A stretch of 64,000 nt of DNA from Massilia rhizosphaerae. Its GTDB lineage: Bacteria > Pseudomonadota > Gammaproteobacteria > Burkholderiales > Burkholderiaceae_D. The stretch covers positions 1 through 64,000 of the forward strand of contig NZ_JADKYX010000016.1 in the NCBI RefSeq assembly GCF_016093545.1, given 5' to 3'. Below, piece by piece: positions 46,926 to 57,271 of this stretch (the stretch's first letter is position 1; the number at the start of each line of letters is the position of its first letter). A program made the translations under genes and the position numbers. The notes under the pieces were generated by a model that saw nothing but the letters and a program-made list of their open reading frames with translations, was not told where the DNA came from and did not search any database.

Positions 46926-49733
46926 ATGGACAATCCCGCCGCACTCAATCCCCAGCCCGGCAGCGTCGACAAGGACGCGCCGCTGAAAGAAGACATCCGC
47001 CTGCTCGGCCGCCTCCTCGGCGACGTGCTGCGCGACCAGGAAGGCGCAGACGTGTTCGACGTCGTCGAAACGATCCGCCAGACCGCCGTACGCTTCCGCC
47101 GCGAAGACGACGAGCAAGCCGGCACCGAACTCAAGACGCTGCTTGCCGGACTGTCGCGCGAAGAGACGAACTCCGTCGTGCGCGCGTTCTCGTATTTCTC
47201 GCACCTGGCCAACATCGCCGAAGACCAGCACCACATCCGCCGCCGCCGCGCCCACCTGCTGGCCGGCTCGACGCCGCAGCCGTCCAGCGTCGCGTACGCC
47301 CTCACCCGCCTGAAGGACGCCGGTGTCGGCCAGGACGCCGTCGCCGCGTTCCTGCGCGAGGCGCTGATCGCCCCCGTGCTGACGGCGCACCCGACCGAAG
47401 TCCAGAGAAAAAGCACCCTCGACGCCGAGCACGACATCGCGCGCCTGCTGGCCGAACGCGACCTGCCGCTGACGCCGAAGGAACGCGCCCGCAACCTGCA
47501 ACTGCTGCAGGCCCGCATCGCCACGTTGTGGCAGACCCGCATGCTGCGCTACGAAAAACTGACGGTGGCGGACGAGATCGAGAACGCCCTGTCGTACTAC
47601 CGCACGACCTTCCTGCGCGAGCTGCCGGCCGTGTACGACGACGTCGAGGAAGAGATCGCGGCGCACTACGGCGCGGGCGCCGACGGCCTCGACGACGCGG
47701 CCTATATGCAGATGGGCAGCTGGATCGGCGGCGACCGCGACGGCAACCCGAACGTCAACGCGGCGACGATGCAGCGCGCCCTCGTGCGCCATTCGACCAC
47801 GATCTTCGACTTTTACCTGGACGAAGTGCACGCGCTGGGCGCGGAACTGTCGCCGTCGACGCTGCTCGTGTCCGCGAGCCCGGCGCTGCTGGCGCTGGCC
47901 GACGCGTCGCCGGACCATTCGCCGCACCGCAGCGACGAGCCGTACCGCCGCGCCCTGATCGGCATCTACGCGCGTCTCGCGTCGACGGCGCGCGAGCTGG
48001 GCGCCACCAACATCCTGCGCAAGGAAGTGGGCCATGCGGACGCCTACCGCGACGGCGCCGAGTTCCGCGCCGAGCTGCAGGTGCTCGTCGATTCGCTGAA
48101 CGAAAACCACGGTGCGATCCTGGCCGTGCCCCGCTTGAATGGCCTGGTGCGCGCGGCGCGGATCTTCGGCTTCCACCTCGCCTCGCTCGACATGCGCCAG
48201 AGCTCCGACGTGCACGAGAAAGTGCTGGCCGAGCTGTTCGCGCGGGCCGGCGTGCAGGCCGACTACGCGGCGCTCGACGAAGACGCGAAGGTCAAGCTGC
48301 TGCAGGACGAACTGGCGCAGCCGCGCCTGTTGTACACGCCGTACGAAAGCTATTCGGACGTCACGAATTCCGAGCTGCAGATCCTGCGCACGGCGCGCGA
48401 GATCCGCAAGCGCTACGGCACGCGCGCCATCCGCAACTACATCATCTCGCACACGGAAACGGTGTCCGACCTGCTGGAAGTCCTGCTGCTGCAAAAGGAA
48501 ACGGGCCTGTACCGCCCCAGCGAAAAGAAGAGCGACGTGATGGTGATCCCGTTGTTCGAGACCATCCCCGACCTGCAGCGCGCCGGCGACATCATGCACG
48601 AGTGGATGGCGCTGCCGGTCGTCGCGGACGTCGTCGAGCACCAGGGCCGGCTGCAGGAAGTCATGCTCGGGTATTCGGACTCGAACAAGGACGGCGGTTT
48701 CCTGACGTCGAACTGGGAACTCTATCAAGCGGAGCTGAAACTCGTGCAGGTGTTCGCCGACGCGAACGTCAAGCTCCGGCTGTTCCACGGCCGCGGCGGC
48801 ACGGTCGGCCGCGGCGGCGGCCCGAGCTACGACGCGATCCTCGCCCAGCCGCCGGGCACCGTGAACGGCCAGATCCGCCTGACGGAACAGGGCGAGATCA
48901 TCTCGTCGAAGTTCAGCAATCCGGAAATCGGCCGCCGCAACCTCGAGCTGCTCGTCGCCGCGACCCTGGAAGCGGGCCTGATGCCGCACGGCGCCGACCG
49001 CGAACAGATCGAGCGCCTGTCCCGCTTCGAGCCGGTGATGGCCGAGCTGTCGCAGCGCGCGTACAAGGCCTACCGCAACCTCGTGTACGAGACCCCGGGC
49101 TTCACGGACTACTTCTTCGCCGCCACGCCGATCGCGGAAATCGCGGAACTGAACCTCGGCTCGCGTCCGGCGTCGCGCAAGTCGACGCGCCGCATCGAAG
49201 ACCTGCGCGCGATCCCCTGGGGCTTCTCGTGGGGCCAGTGCCGCCTGCTGCTGCCGGGCTGGTTCGGCTTCGGCGCCGCGGTATCGAGCTGGCTGGCGGA
49301 CGGCGACCGCGACGAGCGCCTGGCCCTGCTGCGCGAAATGGCGCAGCACTGGCCGTTCTTCGCCACGCTGCTGTCGAACATGGACATGGTGCTGGCCAAG
49401 TCCGACCTCGCCATCGCCTCGCGCTACGCGGAGCTGGTGCCGGACGCCGAGCTGCGCGAGCGCATCTTCAAGCGCATTTCGGCCGAGTACGCGGAAACCC
49501 TGCATTGCCTGGCGCTCGTCACGGGCACGGCAGACCGCCTCGTGAACAATCCGCTGCTGGCGCGGTCGATCCAGAACCGCTTCGCCTACCTCGACCCGCT
49601 GAATCACTTGCAGGTCGAGCTGATCCAGCGGCATCGCGCGCTGTCGGCCGAGGAGAAGGTGGACGAGCGGGTGCATCGGGGGATCCACCTGTCGATCAAC
49701 GGGGTGGCGGCCGGGTTGCGCAATACCGGTTGA
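46926..49733 (+). CDS. ppc: Phosphoenolpyruvate carboxylase
   Basis: A 935-residue anaplerotic enzyme converting PEP and bicarbonate to oxaloacetate. The catalytic histidine lies in VLTAHPTEVQRKS. The second signature is VMLGYSDSNKDGGFLTSNWE, and the mobile-loop and PEP-binding region is LFHGRGGTVGRGGGP. The C-terminus ends with the invariant RNTG. The ATG at 46926 is chosen; a TTG at 46896 would add ten residues. Neither start has a clear ribosome binding site. It is divergent from hemC across about 155 bases. Confidence 0.97.
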   Translation: MDNPAALNPQPGSVDKDAPLKEDIRLLGRLLGDVLRDQEGADVFDVVETIRQTAVRFRREDDEQAGTELKTLLAGLSREETNSVVRAFSYFSHLANIAEDQHHIRRRRAHLLAGSTPQPSSVAYALTRLKDAGVGQDAVAAFLREALIAPVLTAHPTEVQRKSTLDAEHDIARLLAERDLPLTPKERARNLQLLQARIATLWQTRMLRYEKLTVADEIENALSYYRTTFLRELPAVYDDVEEEIAAHYGAGADGLDDAAYMQMGSWIGGDRDGNPNVNAATMQRALVRHSTTIFDFYLDEVHALGAELSPSTLLVSASPALLALADASPDHSPHRSDEPYRRALIGIYARLASTARELGATNILRKEVGHADAYRDGAEFRAELQVLVDSLNENHGAILAVPRLNGLVRAARIFGFHLASLDMRQSSDVHEKVLAELFARAGVQADYAALDEDAKVKLLQDELAQPRLLYTPYESYSDVTNSELQILRTAREIRKRYGTRAIRNYIISHTETVSDLLEVLLLQKETGLYRPSEKKSDVMVIPLFETIPDLQRAGDIMHEWMALPVVADVVEHQGRLQEVMLGYSDSNKDGGFLTSNWELYQAELKLVQVFADANVKLRLFHGRGGTVGRGGGPSYDAILAQPPGTVNGQIRLTEQGEIISSKFSNPEIGRRNLELLVAATLEAGLMPHGADREQIERLSRFEPVMAELSQRAYKAYRNLVYETPGFTDYFFAATPIAEIAELNLGSRPASRKSTRRIEDLRAIPWGFSWGQCRLLLPGWFGFGAAVSSWLADGDRDERLALLREMAQHWPFFATLLSNMDMVLAKSDLAIASRYAELVPDAELRERIFKRISAEYAETLHCLALVTGTADRLVNNPLLARSIQNRFAYLDPLNHLQVELIQRHRALSAEEKVDERVHRGIHLSINGVAAGLRNTG

Positions 49734-49737
49734 TCGT

Positions 49738-49998
49738 CACACTTCGCGCGCATGCGGGCCTTGGCAACCAGGGCACGCATGCCGTTCGCACGCGCCATAC
49801 GCTTCCACTCTCCGCCTTCGGGCTCCTGACCTCCATCCGAAACACTGGACACGCCACGCTTTGCGGCGGCGGCCTGGTTGTGTTCGCTCAAATTCCACAT
49901 AGGCATGTCCTTGAATAATTACACGGTTCCGGAACGGGACCGGTAGCGATGACTGCTGTGGTCTAGAACCATGCGAGGTGACTGGAGGGCGGAAGAAG
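49738..49998. other. Stretch between ppc and vgrG, with a doubtful minus-strand ORF
   Basis: A minus-strand frame starts at 49906 with AAGGAC as ribosome binding site (MPMWNLSEHNQAAAAKRGVS) but runs antisense into the 3' end of ppc to 49604, so only its first half could be real. No terminator is obvious. Otherwise nothing is recognised. Confidence 0.3.
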
Positions 49999-52815
49999 AT
50001 GGCAAATACATACGTCGCAAAGGCATTCAGCCTCGCGGAATACAAGCTTGTAGCGCGCCATCGCCCGCTCCGCCTTCGCCTCGATGGCCTGGACAAAAAC
50101 GACGACGAGACGCTGCTGCCGCAGAGAATCATCGGCAACGAGGCGGTATGCGGCGGGCTGGAGTTCCGAATGTTGTGCGTGTCCGAAAGCGCGACACTCC
50201 CGCTCAAGAACTTCATCGGCGTGCCGGCCGAGCTGCAAATCGTCACCGACAGCGGCGAACTGCGCCGGGTTTGCGGCATTGTCACGGAGGCCGCGTCCGG
50301 CCAAAGCGACGGCGGTCTCGCGACCTATCGGCTGGTCATGCGCGATGCCCTGTCGGTGATGGGCAACAAAGTCAACACGCGAATCTTCCGGGACAAAAGC
50401 GAACTGGACATCATCAGGATACTGGTCGACGAATGGCGAAAAAGTATCCCCGGGCTGGCTGCCACCTTCGACATGATCATCGACGCCGGCCTTGCCAACC
50501 GTACCATGCCACGCCGCGAATTCATCATGCAGCACAACGAATCGGATGCCGACTTCGTGCGCCGCCTGATGCAGCGACGCGGCATCGCCTGGTTCTTCCG
50601 TGCCGGCTTGGCGACAGGCCGGCGCGGCGCGGGGAACAGGCGGCAAAGCGAACCGATCGGCCACACGCTGGTGCTGTTCGACGACGCCAACCGGCTCGAC
50701 CAGAACGCGGCCGGCAGCGTCCGTTTCCATCGCGACGACGCCACCGAGCAGCGCGACACCATCACAGGCTGGAGCGCAGTGCGCACGCTTCGCCCAGGCA
50801 GTTCCTCCCTGTTCAGTTGGGATTACGTGCAGCCGGTCGGCAAAGCGTTCATGGCGGCCCAAACACCATCGCAAGCCGACCAGGGCATGCACGGCAACCG
50901 GTTGGCCCGCCGGCTCGACGATTACCACGTCGCCGCCCCGCACCTCGGCGATAGTCCACGCGATCTTCTGGAACTGAACGATACGCAGATGGCGCACCAT
51001 GAGTACGCCTCAAAATGGTTCAAAGGCGAAGGCAGCGTGCGCGATCTGGCCGTTGGCGAGTGGTTCAGCCTGCAAGGCCATCCAGAAATCGACACGCATC
51101 CCGCCAACGAACGGCAGTTCGTCATCACGTCACAGCACATCGTTGCCGACAACAACCTGCCGGTGGAAATCGGTGCGCGCGTCGAACGGCTGTTCGAGCA
51201 AAGTGGCTGGCCTGGCGCTGCGAGCGCGTCCAAGCCCAACGGTGACGCATCAGGTCCGCGCTACAAGACGAGCTTTACCTGCGTTCGCCGAAGCGTTCGC
51301 ATCGTGCCGCCGCGCCCGGCCCTGCCGCACCCGCAATTGCAGACGGCGATCGTGGTCGGCCCCGAGAACGAAGCCATCTGGTGCGATTCTCTCGGCCGCG
51401 TCAAGGTCCGCTTCCTTGCTACGCGCCCCGAGGATCACGAACACGCCGCAGGTGCCGGCAGTTCCAATTCGGATCGCGACTCTGCCTGGGTGCGCGTCGC
51501 GTCCAACTGGGCCGGCAGCGGCCCCGGCACCATTGCGCAGTGCGGCACGCGCCTGCTGCCGCCCATCGGAACGGAGGTGCTCATCGACTTCGCGGGCGGA
51601 GATCCCGACAAGCCCGTCATCATCGGGCAACTATTCAACGGCGACGCGCCACCACCAGCGTTCGCTCGCGAGGATGGACTACCCAGTACCCGCTACCAGT
51701 CCGGCCTGCGCAGCCGCGAGGTACGGGGCCGGCGCGGCAATCAGCTTCGGCTGGACGATACGCCTGGCCAGATCAGCGCGCAGCTGGCGAGCGATCATGG
51801 CGCAACCGAACTGAATCTTGGATATCTCACGGAGGCGCGGGGACACAACGGAACAAACGCGCGCGGCGACGGCGCCGAGTTGCGCACCGACGAAGCGATT
51901 GCGCTGCGCGCTGCGCGCGGCATCCTGCTGAGCGCCTGGAAACTACTCGGCGGCACCGATAGCAAAGGACCCCAGCTTGCGCGTAACGAGTACCTGGATC
52001 TGCTGCGCGAGTGCGGCGAACTGTGCACTTCACTCGGCAACTATGCCGCCGAACACAACGGCCTTGCGGTGGACACCAAGGAACAGGAAGCACTACATGC
52101 ACGGTTCAAGCAGTGGGACGATGGCAGCAATATCGCCCCCGAAGCCATCGCACCGAGGGAACCGGTGATCGCAATGACGTCGCCGGCAGGCATCGGCTTC
52201 GCCAGCTCCAAGGCCATTGTCAGCTACTCGGCCAGCAACATCGACACGGCCTCCCAGCACCATCTGCAGCTCACGGCCGGCCAACGATTCACGGTCAATG
52301 CCGGCAATGGCGTATCGCTCTTTGCCCGCGGCGGCGGACTCAGCGCCATCGCGCACAACGGCAAATTGTTACTCCAGAGCCAGCACGACGACACCGCCAT
52401 CAACTCGGCGAAGGACGTGCAAATCACCGCCAGCGAGGGCGCCATCACGATCTCCGCCAAGACGATTCTGTTGGTCGCACAAGACGGTTCGTTTTTCAAG
52501 CTGGGAGAAGGCTCACCCGTCCTGGGGAGCAAGCAGGCACTCAAATTCCACGGCCCGGATTTCATTTGGGAGGGCCCTGAAACAATGAGTACGCAACTCC
52601 CGTCATTCAAGAAAGACGGGACGGATCTCAAATTCGAGCCGCGTCTTTATCCCCATCTCGACGGTGGCGTGCCGGCTTCCGGCCTGGCCTACGAGATCGA
52701 TTCCGCAGCCGGCGCCGCTGCGGGCAGCACGGACGCTCAAGGGAAAACCATCATCCTGAAGCATGACCGGATGCACATTGCACACATCGATCTCAAGGAG
52801 GAAGGCCAGCCATGA
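49999..52815 (+). CDS. Type VI secretion spike protein VgrG (DUF2345-extended)
   Basis: A 938-residue spike protein from the ATG at 49999 (GGAAGAAG upstream). The gp27-like base is recognised by IRILVDEWRKSIPG and EFIMQHNESDADFVRRLMQR. The gp5-like OB domain is recognised by GRVKVRFLATRPEDHEH, SAWVRVASNWAGSGPG and LPPIGTEVLIDFAGGDPDKP (about residues 455-540). A beta-helical needle follows, then a DUF2345 extension (about 690-860) with ASEGAITISAKTILLVAQDG. The tip receives the PAAR protein encoded at 56984. Its last codon overlaps the effector gene start (ATGA). No T6SS core gene is in the window, so this is an orphan vgrG island. Confidence 0.95.
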   Translation: MANTYVAKAFSLAEYKLVARHRPLRLRLDGLDKNDDETLLPQRIIGNEAVCGGLEFRMLCVSESATLPLKNFIGVPAELQIVTDSGELRRVCGIVTEAASGQSDGGLATYRLVMRDALSVMGNKVNTRIFRDKSELDIIRILVDEWRKSIPGLAATFDMIIDAGLANRTMPRREFIMQHNESDADFVRRLMQRRGIAWFFRAGLATGRRGAGNRRQSEPIGHTLVLFDDANRLDQNAAGSVRFHRDDATEQRDTITGWSAVRTLRPGSSSLFSWDYVQPVGKAFMAAQTPSQADQGMHGNRLARRLDDYHVAAPHLGDSPRDLLELNDTQMAHHEYASKWFKGEGSVRDLAVGEWFSLQGHPEIDTHPANERQFVITSQHIVADNNLPVEIGARVERLFEQSGWPGAASASKPNGDASGPRYKTSFTCVRRSVRIVPPRPALPHPQLQTAIVVGPENEAIWCDSLGRVKVRFLATRPEDHEHAAGAGSSNSDRDSAWVRVASNWAGSGPGTIAQCGTRLLPPIGTEVLIDFAGGDPDKPVIIGQLFNGDAPPPAFAREDGLPSTRYQSGLRSREVRGRRGNQLRLDDTPGQISAQLASDHGATELNLGYLTEARGHNGTNARGDGAELRTDEAIALRAARGILLSAWKLLGGTDSKGPQLARNEYLDLLRECGELCTSLGNYAAEHNGLAVDTKEQEALHARFKQWDDGSNIAPEAIAPREPVIAMTSPAGIGFASSKAIVSYSASNIDTASQHHLQLTAGQRFTVNAGNGVSLFARGGGLSAIAHNGKLLLQSQHDDTAINSAKDVQITASEGAITISAKTILLVAQDGSFFKLGEGSPVLGSKQALKFHGPDFIWEGPETMSTQLPSFKKDGTDLKFEPRLYPHLDGGVPASGLAYEIDSAAGAAAGSTDAQGKTIILKHDRMHIAHIDLKEEGQP

Positions 52816-55169
52816 CCGACGCAAAGAGCGCTTCGCTTTACAAGAAGCTGCCGTTCAGTCGCGGCAACGGAGAAGGCGTGACGTTGCCGGGGCACGGCAA
52901 CAAGAAAATCGTCGGAGTGAGACACAATCTGCCAGGTTCGATCATCCTCGTGCACGGCGTGAATGACATCGGGGTCAGTTACGACGCCGTGGAATCCGGC
53001 CTGTGCGAAGGGCTGGCGGAGCGCCTGCGCGGCGATCTGACGCCCGGAACGTATCGCATGCCGCAGACTGCGGACCGCGACAAGCTGGAGGAAGATCCCG
53101 ACGCCGTTTTCTACAAGCGCCAGATCACGGACGATACGCATAGTCCGGTCATTCCGTTCTATTGGGGATTCCGGGAAGAGACCGCGCACGTGACCGACTG
53201 GAGGAAGACCCCGCACGGCCAGGCAATCGACCGCTACGGCAATCGGCTGGACAGGGATTATTCGAAGGAAGGCGGACCGTTCGCCAATGCGACGACCTCG
53301 CTTCCGGAGATGTGGAATCGCGGCAAAGGCGATGCATATGGCAGCCTGGATTGGGCATCGCACGATGCAACCCATCCCATCCTGAAAAATCCGGGCCGGC
53401 TCTACATGATCCTGGCGGCGCGCCGGCTCGCCGCCCTCATTTCAATGATTCGCGACTACGACGCAGACGAAACGGTCTCGATCGTCGCACACAGCCAGGG
53501 TTGCCTGCTCAGCCTGCTGGCCCAGGCTTTTCTGCTCGACCCGCAGATGCAAAAGGATCAGCCCGGCGGGCGGCCGGCCGACACGCTCATCCTGTGCAAT
53601 CCTCCTTACAGCCTGATCGATGAACTGCCGATGAGCGCGGCGCTCGCCAACGGATATTCCGGCGCGGACCCGCTGATGACGGCCACCCAAGATCGTTACC
53701 GCTACATCAGCGGTGGCCAGACCTTGCATGCCCGCTTGACCACGCTGGCGAACATCGTCAACGGCGTCCACGGCAAAAAACACCAGGCGCCCGCATTAGC
53801 GGAACTGACGGATACGAAAAAACATGTCGGCGCGGTCGGCCCCAAATGGGACGCGGCCAGGGACCGCGATAACCGCGGCAAGGTCTATCTCTATTTTTCT
53901 CCGGAAGACATGACCGTGGCATTCGCGGGCGTGGAAGGCATCGGTTGGCAGGGCGTCCCCGACTTCCAGCGGGGCCACCGTCGTGAAACTCCCGAAGTCG
54001 ACACGATAACCTCGATCGACGATTTTCGGCCACCTCACTCCGTGCCGACGGCGGTCATACGCAAACCCCTTTCCGAGCTGGGCCCGGGATTCTTTCAACG
54101 TGTCTTCACGCTGAAGCGCCGGCCGGATTTTCGAAGCGGCAAACCGGTTCTGGTTGGACAAGCCCCTCATGACTTCGCGCTGCGCGTTCCCGGCGAAGAC
54201 GACCAGGCCCATACCGCCGTCAGCGACTCATGGATCAGCAACCATAGCCTGCGCGAGCACTTGCCCAGCACCGGCGACGCGCCCGACAGCTTGCCTCCCG
54301 AAGAACGTGAGCGGTTCGGGTTGCGACGCATCACCGGCGAAGCCTTGACGAAACCCGTCCCGGCCAGCATGGGCGAAGGCGCATTTCCGGACGCACAGCA
54401 CCGCTACGGCGCCAGCGAAAACGTCGACCAGATCGACGCCGCGATTTCCATTACGAGCAAATACGGCATCGACGGCCACCGCTGGGAATGCATCGCCGAT
54501 CCGGGCAACGTCACCGAGGCGCTGCACCGCTATCAGCCGGTGGCGAGTCCGCGTCCGGATCTGTATTCAGCCAGAGTGGCAAAGCTGAACGAGCAGTGCG
54601 CGACACTGACGGAAAAGCTCAACCACGACAAGAAAGTCGAGGACAGGTGCGAGGTGAAGTCCGTGTACGTGTGCCTGGAAGTCGGCTTTGAACGCCCGCT
54701 CAAGCCGCCCAAGTTGTTGATCGAACGAACCGAAACGCCGAACGAGGCGCGTCTGCGCTGGCAAAAGATGGCCACGCCGCGTTCGTTTCACAGCGCGATT
54801 TATGGCGGACGTAAGAATCACAGCCAAGTGACTGCGTACGACGTGGCGATCGGTGGCGGCAAGGCGCCGACGCATCCGTTGTTTTACAAATACCTGTGCG
54901 CGGTGGCGGATTGGCGGTTGAAAGATCCACCCGATAAGGAAAAATCTCGACCAGGTATCCTCGAGTGGAGCAAGTTCCTGGAACAGTTTGCGGCCTACTG
55001 GGAGGACGAGCGCCCTTGGCGGAAAACGCTAATCGAAGGTAATCAAATATATTACACAACCGGGAAATTACCCGCTGACCTGCCGCTTCCCCCAGAGGGA
55101 CTCCCTCAGTGCATTATCGTGGAATCGATGACCGGAACGGTCGGGAAGGCTGGACGGGTGACCACATGA
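52812..55169 (+). CDS. Tle3-like T6SS phospholipase effector (DUF3274-type alpha/beta hydrolase)
   Basis: A 785-residue protein with no signal peptide. The alpha/beta-hydrolase part starts with GSIILVHGVNDIGVSYDAVE and has the nucleophile elbow VAHSQGCLLSLLAQ, putting the catalytic serine at about residue 228 in an AHSQG variant of GxSxG. The region RGKVYLYFSPEDMTVAF may carry the acid residue. The C-terminal third carries a DUF3274-type segment. Overall arrangement and neighbourhood match the Pseudomonas aeruginosa Tle3 antibacterial phospholipase delivered by VgrG2b. It overlaps vgrG by four bases, and a DUF2875 adaptor-like gene follows. The target would be membrane phospholipids of rival cells. 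Enzyme activity is inferred from family. Confidence 0.82.
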   Translation: MTDAKSASLYKKLPFSRGNGEGVTLPGHGNKKIVGVRHNLPGSIILVHGVNDIGVSYDAVESGLCEGLAERLRGDLTPGTYRMPQTADRDKLEEDPDAVFYKRQITDDTHSPVIPFYWGFREETAHVTDWRKTPHGQAIDRYGNRLDRDYSKEGGPFANATTSLPEMWNRGKGDAYGSLDWASHDATHPILKNPGRLYMILAARRLAALISMIRDYDADETVSIVAHSQGCLLSLLAQAFLLDPQMQKDQPGGRPADTLILCNPPYSLIDELPMSAALANGYSGADPLMTATQDRYRYISGGQTLHARLTTLANIVNGVHGKKHQAPALAELTDTKKHVGAVGPKWDAARDRDNRGKVYLYFSPEDMTVAFAGVEGIGWQGVPDFQRGHRRETPEVDTITSIDDFRPPHSVPTAVIRKPLSELGPGFFQRVFTLKRRPDFRSGKPVLVGQAPHDFALRVPGEDDQAHTAVSDSWISNHSLREHLPSTGDAPDSLPPEERERFGLRRITGEALTKPVPASMGEGAFPDAQHRYGASENVDQIDAAISITSKYGIDGHRWECIADPGNVTEALHRYQPVASPRPDLYSARVAKLNEQCATLTEKLNHDKKVEDRCEVKSVYVCLEVGFERPLKPPKLLIERTETPNEARLRWQKMATPRSFHSAIYGGRKNHSQVTAYDVAIGGGKAPTHPLFYKYLCAVADWRLKDPPDKEKSRPGILEWSKFLEQFAAYWEDERPWRKTLIEGNQIYYTTGKLPADLPLPPEGLPQCIIVESMTGTVGKAGRVTT

Positions 55170-55300
55170 GGACGTTCCATCAAAAGCGGTATCCGACAGC
55201 AAAAAGCATATTAGCCAATGCGGTATTTCACTTAGCGCGCGTGGCGTTCTTTACTATTTCAATCAACGCAATCGCGGCGACCGATCCGACGGAGATAACA

Positions 55301-56932
55301 ATGAGAAAACCATGGTGGCTTCTGGTAACCGCGCTGGGAATCGGACTGGTACTTGGCGGGCGTTTGGTATTAGCAGCCCGCGAAGCCGACGCGCGACAGG
55401 CACAGGCATCGGCTGCGGCGGAGAAGGCACGCGAGCAGGCCGCAGCCACACACACCGAACAAGGACGACGGGAATACGTATTAGAAGTGATCAATCTGGG
55501 CGTCACCCTGGACAAGTACCGACAGGGCAAACTGTGGGATGCACTGCAGTCAGGCAACCCTTATGCATCACTTCGCGAACATGACCCCAAAAAATATCCA
55601 TGGACAGAGTTTGACAAACTCGGTCAGAGCGGCGGGCGTGGTGGCGACACGTTGGAAAACGGAGCCGGGTACACCGTGACTGAATGGGGCACGCCAGTCT
55701 TCAACGCAAGACCTCCCGATATGAGTAAGTATGCGGGAAATCCGCTCATGCCCGACATGGGTCTCGCCGGGTCAGCGGAATCATCCGGCATGTCCACCAG
55801 CCTGTTCGTGGCCGGTCCGGCGCGCTTTTCCGAACGGCCGGACCGCATCGTAGAAGACGTTTTCGAGTTCTTTGACGCCAACCCGGATGTCCCATATGTC
55901 GTGTTGAACTCGGACGACGGCATGGACGTCCGGGACATGTCCAGGCCACCCGGGTCGCCACCACTCGTCAAAGAAGGCTATTACGTCCCCGAAATGCCGG
56001 ATGCGTCGGCGCTCTTCGTGCTTGCCCGCCGCGAGCGGGTCGAACCAATCCGTCCTTTCGCCTACGAAGATATCGATGACTACCGGACTCCGATGGAAGT
56101 GCTTAATCGAGACGGCGTCGCGAGGCGCCTTTTTCTGGGTTATCTCGACTTGCAAAAATCGGTCCCCCAGCCAAACGATCGAAATTTGCCACAAGGTCGG
56201 CCGGTAACGGCCGCCGAATGGCTCGAATACGCCGCCAAATTCAGCAAGCGTCCCGACATCCGCGGCACCGGCCAGATCAGCTTCCTGGACCGCGAATTCA
56301 ACGCGAAGCATCGTCCACCGCTGGACTGGAAGCCAACGCCATGGTTCCCGATCCCGTGGAGCAAGCTGCAACTCAAGCAATTCGACGACATGGCCTCGCT
56401 CGGTTTCATCCATCGCCCCGTCTTCGTGAAGACGACCGACGAACATGGCAAACCGCTGCCCCGGCGCGACGCGCGCCAAAAAGCGCTCATGGAAGGCCTG
56501 GAGCAGGCGCTGCGCACCTTGCCGGAGGCCGAGCGTGCGAAAGGTCCCGCGCGCGTGATCGCCGCGACGAACAATCAGACGGAACAACTGGTCGCCCTCG
56601 AAGGCATGCTGCACCAGTACGCCGCGCAAGGCGGACCGGAAATCGACAGCGGCAAGCTCGACCAGTTCATCAACATCGACCGGCGCCTCGGCAACACCGG
56701 CGCGGCGACCTTGTTCATGGAAATGGCGATCGGCGTGATGGGCAGTTATCGGGCCGGCGGTCCGAGCCTCGCCGTCAACCTGCGCGATCCGCACGAGGCG
56801 AGCTTCATTTTCGTCACGCCCCCCTCCGAGGAAAAGCGCAAGGCCCAGCAACAATCCCGCGGCGATGTATTCCGGAGTATCAAATCGATGGCAGTCGATC
56901 CGGAGAACTATGCCGTTCCGGCCGCAAAGTAA
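55301..56932 (+). CDS. DUF2875 protein, Tla3-like adaptor of the Tle3 effector
   Basis: 543 residues. I chose the ATG at 55301, which has a textbook GGAGATAACA site; an ATG at 55166 next to the tle3 stop is in frame but would add an unlikely 45-residue extension. An N-terminal membrane anchor (WWLLVTALGIGLVLGGRLVL) is followed by an Ala/Glu-rich coiled coil (about residues 25-55) and a DUF2875 domain (RREYVLEVINLGVTLDKY; PYVVLNSDDGMDVRDMS; GAATLFMEMAIGVMGSYRAG). In P. aeruginosa the DUF2875 protein Tla3 carries Tle3 to VgrG. The same gene set here points to that role. An immunity role cannot be excluded because no separate Tli3 is visible. Confidence 0.8.
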   Translation: MRKPWWLLVTALGIGLVLGGRLVLAAREADARQAQASAAAEKAREQAAATHTEQGRREYVLEVINLGVTLDKYRQGKLWDALQSGNPYASLREHDPKKYPWTEFDKLGQSGGRGGDTLENGAGYTVTEWGTPVFNARPPDMSKYAGNPLMPDMGLAGSAESSGMSTSLFVAGPARFSERPDRIVEDVFEFFDANPDVPYVVLNSDDGMDVRDMSRPPGSPPLVKEGYYVPEMPDASALFVLARRERVEPIRPFAYEDIDDYRTPMEVLNRDGVARRLFLGYLDLQKSVPQPNDRNLPQGRPVTAAEWLEYAAKFSKRPDIRGTGQISFLDREFNAKHRPPLDWKPTPWFPIPWSKLQLKQFDDMASLGFIHRPVFVKTTDEHGKPLPRRDARQKALMEGLEQALRTLPEAERAKGPARVIAATNNQTEQLVALEGMLHQYAAQGGPEIDSGKLDQFINIDRRLGNTGAATLFMEMAIGVMGSYRAGGPSLAVNLRDPHEASFIFVTPPSEEKRKAQQQSRGDVFRSIKSMAVDPENYAVPAAK

Positions 56933-56983
56933 CAAGGGCGCTGCAGCGTTGCCCTCCGCATTTGTCAACGCAAAGGGGCTGTC

Positions 56984-57253
56984 ATGAAGAACGTCATCCG
57001 GCTAGGGGACGCCACGACGCACGGCGGCAAGGTGGTCAGCGCCAGCGCTTCCAACTTCAAAGTACACGGCATTCCAGTGGCCTGCGTGGGCGACACCTGC
57101 AGTTGCCCCGTCCCCGGTCACTCAGGGTGCACGATTACGAGCGGGTCACCTCACCACACAATCGACGGGAAGCAAATCGCCTTCGATGGCGACAGTCTCA
57201 GTTGCGGGGCAAAACTGATCTCGAGCTTCACACATTTCGGCACGACGACATGA
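56984..57253 (+). CDS. PAAR-domain T6SS spike-tip protein
   Basis: 89 residues, a single PAAR domain with MKNVIRLGDATTHGGKVVSA, VACVGDTCSCPVPGHSGCTI and AFDGDSLSCGAKLISS. The four cysteines and histidines fit the zinc site at the tip. No extra effector domain is attached. It closes the vgrG-tle3-tla3 cassette, 51 bases after the DUF2875 gene, and would sharpen the VgrG spike encoded at 49999. Confidence 0.93.
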   Translation: MKNVIRLGDATTHGGKVVSASASNFKVHGIPVACVGDTCSCPVPGHSGCTITSGSPHHTIDGKQIAFDGDSLSCGAKLISSFTHFGTTT

Positions 57254-57271
57254 CGTTTGCCGCGTTCGGCA

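Noticed and set aside
49604..49906. 100-codon minus-strand ORF with AAGGAC site, antisense to the ppc 3' end
   Set aside because: Its second half is the mirror of conserved ppc coding sequence; the first half alone has no family match.
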